Part shown: positions 15,861 through 23,786 of the stretch, in pieces
How the letters are laid out: every line of letters starts with the position of its first letter
Numbering within the stretch: the first letter of the stretch is position 1
Source: Saccharopolyspora ipomoeae
Lineage (GTDB): Bacteria > Actinomycetota > Actinomycetes > Mycobacteriales > Pseudonocardiaceae
Length of the DNA: 36,626 nt
Direction of reading: 5' to 3'
Assembly: GCF_029952525.1 (NCBI RefSeq)
Contig: NZ_JASAOF010000036.1
Span: forward strand, 1 to 36,626
Notes under the pieces: generated by a model
The model's input: only the letters and a program-made list of their open reading frames with translations
What the model was told of the DNA's origin: nothing
The model's database searches: none
Translations under genes and position numbers: made by a program

Positions 15861-18159
15861 CGGTCTCGACCGCCGGAGCCGGGGCGCCGTTGTTGCGGCG
15901 CTCCCGCCACCAGGTGCCGAGCACGACCTTGGCGTAGCGGTAGCCGTACTTCCAGCTCGAACCCTTCTTGCTCTCCCCCGCGCTGCGCGGCAGCATCCGC
16001 ATCGGCTGCTCCAGCACCCGGTAGCCGTGGCTGAGCAGGCCGACCAGCAGCTCCGAGGACTGGTACTGCGGCTGCTGCAGCGTCACCGAGTTCGGCACCT
16101 CGACCCGCATGCCGCGGAAGCCGAACGAGGTGTCGGTGATGCGCTGCCGGGTCAGCGCGCTGACGATCCACGCGAACACGTAGGTGCCGACGCGGCGGAT
16201 CAGCGCCGGGCGCTCGTTGGAGCCCAGCCGCCGCGAGCCGCTGACGAAGTCGGCGCGGTCGGCGATCAGCGGCTCCAGCAGCATCGGCAGCTCGGCGATG
16301 TCGTACTGACCGTCGGCGTCGGTGGTGACCACGTAGCGGGCGCCCCGCTGCTGGGCCAGCCGGTAGCCCAGCCGCAGCGCCGCGCCCTGCCCCCGGTTGG
16401 TGGGGGCCACGCAGGTGCGGGCGCCGTGCCGGAGCGCGACCTCGGCGGTGCGGTCCTTGGCTCCGTCGACCACCACGAGGGTGTCGACGTCCAGGTCGCA
16501 GCAGCGCGAGGGGATCGAGTCGAGCACGTCGCCGATCGACTCCTCCTCGTTGTAGGCCGCGATGAGCACGACCACCGGCGCGAACCGGTGCTCGCCGTAG
16601 CGGCTCGCGTACTCGTCGAGTGCGTCGGAGTCCACGTCGTCGGGGAAGGACGTCAGCATCTGGCTCTCCTCGGAGGGCGTCGATCGGTGCGGGATGCGGC
16701 CAGGCGGGGTGCGGCCGGGCGGGATGCGGATGGTCTGGGGTCGGCCGAAGAGCGCGGTGGCGCCCAGGGCTCCCGCCAGCGGGATGAGCACGAGTCCGGG
16801 CAGCTGGTAGCGCCAGGAGAACTCCATGACCGAGGCGGTCAGCAGCACGGTGGTGGCCAGACCGGCGGGCAGCAGCGTCACCGCGCGCAGCCCGCTGCGC
16901 CGGGCCCGGCCGAGTCCGGCGACGGCCGCGGTGGCCAGCAGCAGCGCGCCGCCGAGCAGGATTCCCGGGGTGTAGCCGCCGCCGAGCTGGTAGCCGCGCA
17001 GGAACGAGGTGAGCTCGTGGTCGGCGTGCAGGTCGCTGCCGTCGTGCAGCTCGGCCCACTCGCGGGTGTACCAGTCGGGCGCGTACAGCGGGTGTTCGAG
17101 CTGGAACTGCCAGCGGTCCAGCGGCACGTCGCCCGCGGTCTGGGTCCGGGTGGGCGCGAAGCCCTTGAGGAAGTCGCGGGCCACGCCGCCGGCGATGTCC
17201 AGCGGCTGGTGCAGCACGACCTCGCGGGTCAGCGACTTCTGGGCGGCGTTGACGTCCATGCCCTCGGGCAGCAGGTTGTCGACGTTGGCCTGGACGTCCC
17301 ACAGGTGCAGGTAGAAGTCGATGCCGAGCTCTTCGCGGACCTCGTGCGGTTCGCGCGGGCAGATCAGCCGCTCCTCGCGGGTCAGGTCCAGTTCGTCGCA
17401 GTTCGCCACTACCGCGGCGCGGCCGAACAGCGCTCCCCCGCCGCCGGAACCGCCGACGCCGAACTTGCCGGCGACGAGCGCGCCGTAGAGCGCGTAGACC
17501 AGCACGGCGGCGCCGAACCCGACGACCAGGGCGCCGGTGGCGATCAGCCGCGGCCGCCAGCCCTCCCGGGGGCGCAGACCGGCCGCGAGCAGCACGAACA
17601 CCGCTGCGGGCACCACCAGCGTGAGGCCGACTGAACGCACCATCACCGACAGCGCGAGCACCCCACCGGCGACGGCGGCGACCTTCGGCGTCGGCGGCCC
17701 CCACCAGCACAGCAGGTACACCGCGACCAGCAGCAGCACCTGGAACAGCAGGTCGGACATGATCAGCTGCTCGATCTGCAGCTGGTAGGCGTCGAGCAGC
17801 ACCGGGGCGGCGGCCGGCGCGGCCAGCCACTCGCGCACCCCGAAGCGGCGCAGCAGGACGTAGATGCCGACGCCCAGGCCGATGCCGAGCAGGTGCTGCA
17901 CCGCCGCGACACCGGCCAGGCCGCCGATGCCGAGCAGGTCGCCGAGGCCGAGCAGGGGCCACAGGAACCACTCGTAGCCGACCGGGTTGATGCCGCCGGG
18001 GTGGAACACGCCGACGTCGTCGAGGTAGCGGAACGAGTCGATGTAGAGCAGCGCCGGCCGGTAGGCGAGCTGCGTGACGATCCGCAGCACGACCCCGGCC
18101 AGCACCAGCAGCGCCAGCAGCCAGTGCCGGCGCAGCACGCGCGCGAGCGCGGTCGTCAC
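15829..18159 (-). CDS. Glycosyltransferase fusion: GT-C membrane domain plus DPM1-like GT2 domain
   Basis: A single 776-codon frame. Residues 1 to about 480 form a multi-helix GT-C-type membrane protein (YIDSFRYLDDVGVFHPGG after the first helix, in the position of the catalytic acidic loop), which would use a polyprenyl-phosphate sugar donor. Residues about 527-750 form a cytoplasmic GT2 domain of the dolichyl-phosphate mannose synthase type (VVVLIAAYNEEESIG, then TTDADGQYD with the metal-binding DxD, then TSFGFRGMR), which would make such a donor. The GTG at 18159 overlaps the epimerase stop as GTGA. Inside the frame, ATG 16659 has GAGGAG 6 nt upstream, so the GT2 domain may also be made separately (276 aa). 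The Pro/Arg linker is encoded by short GC-rich repeats, so a sequencing indel joining two genes is a real alternative. Confidence 0.82.
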   Translation of the reverse strand: MTTALARVLRRHWLLALLVLAGVVLRIVTQLAYRPALLYIDSFRYLDDVGVFHPGGINPVGYEWFLWPLLGLGDLLGIGGLAGVAAVQHLLGIGLGVGIYVLLRRFGVREWLAAPAAAPVLLDAYQLQIEQLIMSDLLFQVLLLVAVYLLCWWGPPTPKVAAVAGGVLALSVMVRSVGLTLVVPAAVFVLLAAGLRPREGWRPRLIATGALVVGFGAAVLVYALYGALVAGKFGVGGSGGGGALFGRAAVVANCDELDLTREERLICPREPHEVREELGIDFYLHLWDVQANVDNLLPEGMDVNAAQKSLTREVVLHQPLDIAGGVARDFLKGFAPTRTQTAGDVPLDRWQFQLEHPLYAPDWYTREWAELHDGSDLHADHELTSFLRGYQLGGGYTPGILLGGALLLATAAVAGLGRARRSGLRAVTLLPAGLATTVLLTASVMEFSWRYQLPGLVLIPLAGALGATALFGRPQTIRIPPGRTPPGRIPHRSTPSEESQMLTSFPDDVDSDALDEYASRYGEHRFAPVVVLIAAYNEEESIGDVLDSIPSRCCDLDVDTLVVVDGAKDRTAEVALRHGARTCVAPTNRGQGAALRLGYRLAQQRGARYVVTTDADGQYDIAELPMLLEPLIADRADFVSGSRRLGSNERPALIRRVGTYVFAWIVSALTRQRITDTSFGFRGMRVEVPNSVTLQQPQYQSSELLVGLLSHGYRVLEQPMRMLPRSAGESKKGSSWKYGYRYAKVVLGTWWRERRNNGAPAPAVETVTERPAAVGE

Positions 18160-19109
18160 CGCGCTCCGCTGGTGAAGTCGGCCCAGACGGTGCGCAGCCC
18201 GTCGGTCAGCTCCACCGCCGGCTCGTAGCCGAGCTCGCGCTGCGCCTGCGAGACGTCGACGATCACCGCGGGCATCTCGCCGTTCTTGGCGGGCACGTGG
18301 GTGACCGGGATGTCGATCTCGGTGGCGGCGCGGACGGCCTCGATGAGCTGCAGCACGGTGATCGACTCGCCGGAGCCGATGACCGCGGTGCCGGTGTACT
18401 GCTTGTCCCAGGCGGCCAGCACGCCCTGCACCACGTCGTCGAGGTGCACGAAGTCGCGGCACTGCGAACCGTCGCCGTAGACCTCGACGCCGTCGCCGGA
18501 CAGCGCGGCGCGCATCAGGCGCGGCACGAAGCTGTCCTTGTGGCCCATGCCGGGGCCGTAGATGTTGGTGAACCGCAGCGCGCAGGTCGTCATCCCGTAG
18601 GCGCCCGCGTAGCCGGACAGCAGCATCTCGCACGCGGCCTTGGTGGCGCCGTAGGGCGTCAGCGGGCGGACCGGCAGCGCCTCGGAGATCGTGCCGTGCC
18701 CGATGTCGCCGACCACGGCGTTGGTGGAGGCGAGGATGAACTGCCCGACCTCGCGCTCGCGGGCCAGCTCCAGCAGGTGCTGGGTGACCTCGACGTTGTT
18801 GGCGTAGGTGGCGGCGGGCTGCTCGACGGACTTGAGCACCGAAGTGATCGCGGCGAGGTGCACGATGCCCGCGCAACCGGGCGCCACGGCCCGCTCCCGC
18901 ACATCGGCCTCGCGCAGGTCGCCCTCCACGAAGGTCACCTGGTCCCGGAGGGATTCGGGCGGCGACTGGAGGTCGACGATGGTGACGGGCGTGCCGCGTT
19001 CGAGGAAGGCGCGGACCACGGCTCGGCCGACGAAGCCGGAGCCTCCGGTCACCACGACCCGGTCGGAGTCGTTCCGGTCAGGGTGAGCGATGGGGGTGGG
19101 GCTTGGCAC
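18156..19109 (-). CDS. NAD-dependent sugar-nucleotide epimerase/dehydratase
   Basis: Extended short-chain dehydrogenase acting on a nucleotide sugar, probably a UDP-hexose 4-epimerase. The 317-residue protein has the NAD motif TGGSGFVG (21-28), HLAAITSV, the catalytic Ser in ASTNAVVG (about 128) and TPYGATK (Tyr153, Lys157), followed by RFTNIYGPGM and the C-terminal CRDFVHLDDVV substrate region. The exact sugar cannot be told. Translation probably starts at the GTG at 19109 on a leaderless mRNA, because TAGAGT lies 7 nt upstream. The stop overlaps the start of the glycosyltransferase gene, so they form a two-gene operon. Confidence 0.9.
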   Translation of the reverse strand: MPSPTPIAHPDRNDSDRVVVTGGSGFVGRAVVRAFLERGTPVTIVDLQSPPESLRDQVTFVEGDLREADVRERAVAPGCAGIVHLAAITSVLKSVEQPAATYANNVEVTQHLLELAREREVGQFILASTNAVVGDIGHGTISEALPVRPLTPYGATKAACEMLLSGYAGAYGMTTCALRFTNIYGPGMGHKDSFVPRLMRAALSGDGVEVYGDGSQCRDFVHLDDVVQGVLAAWDKQYTGTAVIGSGESITVLQLIEAVRAATEIDIPVTHVPAKNGEMPAVIVDVSQAQRELGYEPAVELTDGLRTVWADFTSGAR

Positions 19110-19116
19110 GCGCCCG

Positions 19117-19122
19117 ACTCTA
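19117..19122 (-). promoter_or_regulatory. -10 box of the leaderless epimerase mRNA
   Basis: TAGAGT on the minus strand lies 7 nt before the GTG start and no ribosome binding site is present, so transcription probably begins at the start codon. No good -35 is visible. Confidence 0.55.
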
Positions 19123-19207
19123 ACCGGAACGCCCGATCGGAATGTCTGAGGCCTTCACTTCTGCCGCTGCTCCCCGCGGGGACGGTCAGCGGTGGAAACG
19201 TCCCGCC

Positions 19208-19642
19208 TCAGCCCGCCAGGTGAGCCGCTAGTCCTTTCAGACCCGTCGCGTAGACCCCTCGGGCGAACGTCTGGTCCATCTCGGCCTCGACGTCGGCGTC
19301 GGAGTCGAAGTCGGCGAACCACTCGACGAAGCTGTGGCCGGTGGCGGTCACCGGCAGCACGTGGATCGTGGAGCGGTAGCTGCGCACCGGGAACGGGCTG
19401 GTCACGAACTCGTAGGTGCAGCTGCGCGCGACGTCGTCGAGGGCCACGAGCCGCTCGCGCACCTCACCGCCGTCGCCGAGCACGAGGTGCCGCACGCACC
19501 CGACGCTCGCGGCGTCGCGGCCGTCCTCGATCTCGCTGGAGGCGATCGCCGGGTGCCACACCGGGAGCCCGTCGAAGTCGCGGACCACCTCCCACACCTC
19601 CTCGACGGGGGCTTCGACGACCGCGCTGGCGAAGCTGCGCAT
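19208..19642 (-). CDS. SRPBCC (START-like) family protein
   Basis: Helix-grip fold protein of the polyketide cyclase/START superfamily, which bind hydrophobic ligands; the role here is unknown. The 144-residue product begins MRSFASAVVEAPVEEVWEVV, with the pattern FDGLPVWHPAI that follows the first helix in this family, and ends with a long C-terminal helix. GAGGAGGAA lies just upstream of the ATG at 19642; the longer frame to 19771 runs into a structured repeat and is not used. It is separated from the Tm-1-like pair by repeat copy 1 and so may be read independently. Confidence 0.85.
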   Translation of the reverse strand: MRSFASAVVEAPVEEVWEVVRDFDGLPVWHPAIASSEIEDGRDAASVGCVRHLVLGDGGEVRERLVALDDVARSCTYEFVTSPFPVRSYRSTIHVLPVTATGHSFVEWFADFDSDADVEAEMDQTFARGVYATGLKGLAAHLAG

Positions 19643-19665
19643 GGTTCCTCCTCGGAATCGGTTTG

Positions 19666-19839
19666 AAGTGGCGGAGCCACTTTCTCTTTTCGGTGAGTGG
19701 TCTCGCAGCTTGCACCGCCGGGGGTTCTGAGCGGCTTCGTGGCGAGCACGCCGCGACGCCGTGCACGGCATGCATCAGGAGTGGCGCGCGGAGTCCGCGG
19801 AGCCGCCCAGGTTCCCCCCACCCGCACCGCTGAGCAAAG
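19666..19839. repeat. Structured dispersed repeat, copy 1
   Basis: Member of a three-copy family. It consists of a small hairpin (AAGTGGC-GGA-GCCACTT, 19666-19682), a spacer beginning TTCTC, and a long stem formed by 19720-19742 with 19795-19817, then ACCGCTGAGCAAAG. Compared with copies 2 and 3 its outer stem has a C-G pair changed to G-C. It ends 18 nt from the TAG stop of the TIM-barrel gene. Confidence 0.85.
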
Positions 19840-19857
19840 CGAGGTCCAATATCGTCT

Positions 19858-20688
19858 CTAGAACTTGATGTCGGTGAACGCCTTGGTCTGCTCTGTCAGG
19901 GCCTTCTCGGTGGGGAGTCGTTCCATGCTGCTGGCGCCGTAGAAGCCGTGGCAGCGCTGGGTTTTCGACAGGACGTAGGACGCGTCCTCGGGCATCGCGA
20001 TGGGCCCGCCGTGGCAGAGCACCAGCACGTCGTCGCGGACCTCGGCGGCGGCCTGCGACCACTCGTCGATGAGCCGGACGCAGTCGTCGAGGTTCTTGGC
20101 GGTCTCCGCGCCGATCGCGCCGCCGGTGGTCAGTCCCATGTGGCAGACGATGATGTCGGCGCCCGCCTCGGTCATCACCCGCGCGTCGTCGGCGGAGAAC
20201 ACGTACGGCGTGGTGAGCAGGTCGGCCTCGCGGGCGGCGGCCACCAGCTCGACCTCCAGGCCGTAGCCCATGCCGGTCTCCTCCAGGTTGGCCCGGAAGG
20301 TGCCGTCGATGAGCCCCACGGTCGGGAAGTTCTGGATGCCGGCGAACCCGAGGTCCTTGAGCTCGCGCAGGAACCGCTCGCGCAGCATGAACGGGTCGGT
20401 GCCGTTGACCCCGGCCAGCACGGGTGTGCGCTGCACGACCGGCAGCACCTCGCGGGCCATCTCGACCACGATGTCGTTGGCGTTGCCGTAGGCCAGCAGC
20501 CCGGCCAGCGAGCCGCGCCCGGCCATCCGGTAGCGGCCGGAGTTGTAGATGACGATCAGGTCGATGCCGCCGGCCTCCTCGCACTTGGCCGACAGCCCGG
20601 TCCCGGCCCCGCCGCCGACGATCGGCTCGCCGCGCTGGGCCTTGGCGTGGAACTCGCGGAGCAGGTCCGCGCGGTCGAATCCGTTCAT
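19858..20688 (-). CDS. TIM-barrel protein of the phosphoenolpyruvate hydrolase-like family
   Basis: The 276-residue protein belongs to the TIM-barrel family related to phosphoenolpyruvate mutase/hydrolase, the same domain found at the C-terminus of tomato Tm-1. Visible features are PIVGGGAGTGLSAKCEEAGG, IVIYNSGRYRMAGRGSLAG, VLAGVNGTDPF, FPTVGLIDG, DIIVCHMGLTTGGAIG and VLCHGGPIAMPEDA. The biochemical reaction is not established. The ATG at 20688 has GGAGG upstream; a GTG at 20715 overlapping the upstream stop lacks one. It is co-transcribed with the Tm-1-like gene. Confidence 0.88.
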   Translation of the reverse strand: MNGFDRADLLREFHAKAQRGEPIVGGGAGTGLSAKCEEAGGIDLIVIYNSGRYRMAGRGSLAGLLAYGNANDIVVEMAREVLPVVQRTPVLAGVNGTDPFMLRERFLRELKDLGFAGIQNFPTVGLIDGTFRANLEETGMGYGLEVELVAAAREADLLTTPYVFSADDARVMTEAGADIIVCHMGLTTGGAIGAETAKNLDDCVRLIDEWSQAAAEVRDDVLVLCHGGPIAMPEDASYVLSKTQRCHGFYGASSMERLPTEKALTEQTKAFTDIKF

Positions 20689-20711
20689 CGCCCCTCCAGT
20701 GTCGGTACTGC

Positions 20712-21893
20712 TCACAGGATTTCACGGAACGCGGCGAGCAGCGCCGTGACGAACTCCTCGTCGTTGACGTTGTTCTCGACCCGGAGCACGCGGCGGTCCT
20801 CGGTCTGCTCGACCTCGCGCTCCAGCGTCTCGAACAGCGCGGCGTCGGCCTCGGGGTCGTGGAACGGCAGGCCGGGAGCGTCCAACATGGACACACCGCC
20901 GGTCGGCAGCAGGAACCGGACCGGGCCCTGGCAGGCGTTGAGCTTGCGGGCGAGGAACGAGCCGATCTCCCGGCACTCCTCGGGCGTGGTGCGCATCAGC
21001 GTCACCTGCGGGTTGTGCACGTAGAGGTTCCGGTCCCGGTAGCGCTCCGGAACCGTCTCGCGCGCACCGAAGTTCACCATGTCCAGCGCGCCGCACGAGC
21101 CGACGTAGGGCACTCGGGTGCGGGCGATGGCGTCGAGCCGCTGCTCGCCCGCGCTCATCACGCCGCCCGCGACGAGGTCGCAGACCTCGGTGGTGGTGAC
21201 GTCCAGGACCGCGTGCACCAGGCCGTCGTCGACGAGCTTCTCCATCGCCCGCCCGCCGGTCCCGGTCGCGTGGAACACCAGCGGGTCGAACTCGGCTTCG
21301 AGCCTGCCCGCCGCTGCGGTCACGCAGGGCGTGGTGACCCCGAACATCGACAGCGCGACGGCGGGCTTGTCCTCGACCTGCGGCATCGGGTGGCTGATCG
21401 CGCCGAGCAGCGCGTGCGCGGCGTTGGCGAGGACGCGGCGGGAGATCCGGTTCAGCCCGGCGACGTCGGTGACCGACGGGAACATCGCGATGTCGGTGGC
21501 GTCGACGTAACCGGAGGTGTCGCCGGAGGCCACAGTGGACACCATCACCTTCGGCACGCCCACCGGCAGCTCCCGCATGGCTGGCGTGACCAGCGCGGTT
21601 CCACCGGAACCGCCGAGCCCGATGACGCCGTCGACGTCGCGCTCGGCCAGGAAGCGGGTGAAGGCGGTGGCCATCGCGGTCACGGCCGATCCGCGGTCGC
21701 CGGTGAACACGGCGTCGACGCCGCCCGGGTGGTGCGCGGCGACCTCGGCGGCCGGGACGTCGGCACCGGAGCTCTCACCGGAGGTCGACAGGTCGACGGT
21801 GACGACGGGATGCCCCCGCGCGATGAGATCGGCGACGTAGTCGAGCTCCGCGCCCTTGGTGTCGAACGTCCCGGCGACGTACGCGCTGCCCAT
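20712..21893 (-). CDS. Tm-1-like ATP-binding domain protein (UPF0261)
   Basis: The 393-residue protein begins MGSAYVAGTFDTKGAELDYV and contains GLGGSGGTALVTPAMRELP, VSTVASGDTS, SMFGVTTPCVTAA, VFHATGTGGRAMEKL and FLLPTGGVSMLDAPG, all hallmarks of the UPF0261/Tm-1 N-terminal family, which has an ATP-binding Rossmann-like fold. Its cellular role is unknown. GGAGG lies 6 nt before the ATG, and a promoter (TTGCCC, 16 nt, TAGAGT) lies upstream. It is followed directly by the TIM-barrel gene; in tomato the two domains are one protein. Confidence 0.9.
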   Translation of the reverse strand: MGSAYVAGTFDTKGAELDYVADLIARGHPVVTVDLSTSGESSGADVPAAEVAAHHPGGVDAVFTGDRGSAVTAMATAFTRFLAERDVDGVIGLGGSGGTALVTPAMRELPVGVPKVMVSTVASGDTSGYVDATDIAMFPSVTDVAGLNRISRRVLANAAHALLGAISHPMPQVEDKPAVALSMFGVTTPCVTAAAGRLEAEFDPLVFHATGTGGRAMEKLVDDGLVHAVLDVTTTEVCDLVAGGVMSAGEQRLDAIARTRVPYVGSCGALDMVNFGARETVPERYRDRNLYVHNPQVTLMRTTPEECREIGSFLARKLNACQGPVRFLLPTGGVSMLDAPGLPFHDPEADAALFETLEREVEQTEDRRVLRVENNVNDEEFVTALLAAFREIL

Positions 21894-21938
21894 CCGCGAC
21901 CTCCGTGCTGCTCGTCATCGAGAACAACCCGGGAGGGG

Positions 21939-21966
21939 ACTCTACTGTCGATCGCCGCCCGGGCAA
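21939..21966 (-). promoter_or_regulatory. Promoter of the Tm-1-like operon
   Basis: On the minus strand TTGCCC (21961-21966) and TAGAGT (21939-21944) are 16 nt apart, about 45 nt before the ATG. Confidence 0.6.
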
Positions 21967-21969
21967 CAG

Positions 21970-21999
21970 AAAACGGCCCCCGGCCGAAGCCGGAGGCCG
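21970..21999 (-). terminator. Intrinsic terminator after the MT0933-like gene
   Basis: Minus strand: CGGCCTCCGGC-TTCG-GCCGGGGGCCG stem with one mismatch, followed directly by TTTTCTGTT. It ends the small gene at 22031 and abuts the next promoter. Confidence 0.8.
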
Positions 22000-22030
22000 C
22001 TCCCGGGACTTCCGCCCAGAGGACTTCCGT

Positions 22031-22201
22031 TCAGTGGTGACCGCCCTGGGAGCCGGAGCCGCCCTTGCCCGTGAACTTGTTCTTGACCTGGTCGATCTTT
22101 TCCTTGTTCTTCGGGTCGGAGGCGTACTTCTTGGCCTGGTCGATCACCTTCTTGCCCTGCGGGCTCTTCGCGAAGTCGGTGACCTTCTTGAACAGAGACA
22201 T
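22031..22201 (-). CDS. MT0933/Rv0909-like antitoxin family small protein
   Basis: The 56-residue Lys-rich protein starts MSLFKKVTDFAKSPQGKKVI and continues with a helical segment and a Gly/His tail. This resembles the MT0933-like (Rv0909) antitoxin family, which are short basic helical proteins. No toxin gene is adjacent, so an antitoxin role is not supported by context and the protein may do something else. The second of two ATGs (22201) has GGGAG 5 nt upstream. The gene has its own terminator and lies downstream of repeat copy 2. Confidence 0.75.
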   Translation of the reverse strand: MSLFKKVTDFAKSPQGKKVIDQAKKYASDPKNKEKIDQVKNKFTGKGGSGSQGGHH

Positions 22202-22319
22202 CATCACTCCCGAAGCGTCGAGGCCGTCATCCACCAGGGTACCGACAAAACACCCACCGGTGGCAGATCACTGCTCGAACGGAGTGGTGAAGTTCCGACC
22301 GGCCGGACAGTAAGGAGCC

Positions 22320-22483
22320 ATGCGGCGAAGCCGCATTCTCTTCCACCACCCGAGACACTGGCACCGCCGCGGGTTCTGAGCGCCTCCGTGGCGAGTACGC
22401 CGGGACGCCGCGGCATACATCAGGAGCGGCGCACGGAGTCCACGGAGGCGCTCAGGTTCCGCCACTCGCACCGCCGAGCAAAG
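22320..22483. repeat. Structured dispersed repeat, copy 2
   Basis: Small hairpin ATGCGGC-GAA-GCCGCAT (22320-22336), TTCTC spacer, then a 23-nt arm (22369-22391) pairing with 22440-22462; the inner 16 bp are perfect. The interior contains GGCG-AGTA-CGCC. It ends 18 nt from the TAG stop of the acyl-CoA dehydrogenase gene. Confidence 0.88.
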
Positions 22484-22501
22484 CAACCACTCGTCTGCTT
22501 C

Positions 22502-23680
22502 CTAGCCCAGGACGCCGCTGATCGAGGCGTGGCCCTTGAGCACGTTGCGGGCGATGGTGCGGCGCTGGATCTCGTCGGTGCCCTCGAAGATGCGCAGCAG
22601 CCGCAGGTCGCGGTACCAGCGCTCGACCGGCAGCTCCTTGGTGTAGCCCATGCCGCCGTGGATCTGCAGGACGCGGTCGACGATCTGGTTGGCGTGCGTG
22701 GCGCCGAACAGCTTGGCGATGGACTGCGCGTGGCGGGAGTCCATGCCCTGGTCGACCTGCCACGCGGCCTGCAGGATCAGCCAGCGCAGCGCCTCGATCT
22801 CCACCGCGGAGTCGGCGATCATCCACTGGATGGCCTGCCGCTCGGCGATCGGCGCGCCGAAGGTCTCGCGCTGCTGGGCGTACTCCGAGCCCATCTCCAC
22901 CAGCCGCTCGCAGGCGCCCAGCGCCGCGGCGGGCAGCAGGTAGCGGCCGCGGCCGATCCACTGCATGGCCAGGCCGAACCCGTTGCCGACCTCGCCGAGC
23001 ACGTTCTCGGCGGGCACCCGGACGTTGTCGAACACCAGCGCGGCCGGCTGGCGCTCGTCGGGTCCCATGATGTCGATCGGCTCGGACTTCCAGCCCATGT
23101 CGCGGTCGACGAGGAAGCAGGTCACGCCGCCGTTGGCGCCCTTCTCGCGGTCGGTGACGGCGAAGACCATCACGAAGTCGGCGTCGATGCCGCCGGTGAT
23201 GAAGGTCTTCTCGCCGTTGATGACCCACTCGTCACCGTCCCGGACGGCCGTGGTGCGCAGGTTCTTCGCGTCGGAGCCCGCGCCGGGCTCGGTGATGGCG
23301 AAGCAGGACTTGCGGGTGCCCTCGATGGTCGGCAGCAGGTAGCGCTGCTTCTGGTCCTCGTTGGCGTAGTAGAGGATGTTGTCGGCGTAGCCGCCGAAGC
23401 GGAACGGCACGTAGGTGCGGCCGAGCTCGACCTCGATCAGCGCCGTCATGACGGCCGAGAGGTTCATGCCGCCGTACTCCTCGGGCGTCTGCACGCCCCA
23501 GAAACCGGCCTCCTTGGCCTTGTTCTGCAGCTCCTTGAGCTCGTCCTTGGTGAGACCGCGCTGACCCGCCCGCTCTCTGCGCAGCACCTCCGGCTCCAGC
23601 GGCATGAGCTCCCGCTGGACGAAGTTGCGCACCCAATCGCGGATGTCGCGCTCGGTCTCGGAGAGCGAGAAGTCGACCAT
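22502..23680 (-). CDS. Acyl-CoA dehydrogenase family protein
   Basis: FAD flavoenzyme that introduces a 2,3 double bond into acyl-CoA thioesters. The 392-residue protein has the N-terminal helical domain, the FAD/substrate segment CFAITEPGAGSDAKN, the beta domain motif (EWVINGEKTFITGG), a conserved RETFGAPIAERQAIQWM helix and the C-terminal QIHGGMGYTKELPVERWYRD. The catalytic glutamate is expected in RIFEGTDEIQ (about Glu366). Chain length preference cannot be told. AAAGGAA precedes the ATG. It is divergent from a TetR gene across a perfect operator, so repression by that regulator is likely. Confidence 0.95.
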   Translation of the reverse strand: MVDFSLSETERDIRDWVRNFVQRELMPLEPEVLRRERAGQRGLTKDELKELQNKAKEAGFWGVQTPEEYGGMNLSAVMTALIEVELGRTYVPFRFGGYADNILYYANEDQKQRYLLPTIEGTRKSCFAITEPGAGSDAKNLRTTAVRDGDEWVINGEKTFITGGIDADFVMVFAVTDREKGANGGVTCFLVDRDMGWKSEPIDIMGPDERQPAALVFDNVRVPAENVLGEVGNGFGLAMQWIGRGRYLLPAAALGACERLVEMGSEYAQQRETFGAPIAERQAIQWMIADSAVEIEALRWLILQAAWQVDQGMDSRHAQSIAKLFGATHANQIVDRVLQIHGGMGYTKELPVERWYRDLRLLRIFEGTDEIQRRTIARNVLKGHASISGVLG

Positions 23681-23708
23681 CGCGTCGTTCCTTTCCGTGC
23701 AGGCCGGT

Positions 23709-23725
23709 AACTAACACCGTTAGTT
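23709..23725. promoter_or_regulatory. TetR-family operator palindrome
   Basis: AACTAACACCGTTAGTT is a perfect 7+3+7 inverted repeat in the 106-nt space between the divergent acyl-CoA dehydrogenase and TetR genes, just upstream of both starts, as expected for an autoregulated TetR pair. Confidence 0.8.
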
Positions 23726-23786
23726 TTATGGCAGCCTAGAACCGTCCCGGCGCACACCGCAAGGGATCCCGGTGAGGAGAGAGACG

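Noticed and set aside
19208..22201. SRPBCC protein plus MT0933-like protein as an Rv0909/Rv0910-type toxin-antitoxin pair
   Set aside because: They are 2.4 kb apart with two unrelated genes, a terminator and a repeat between them, and the SRPBCC protein does not resemble Rv0910 closely.
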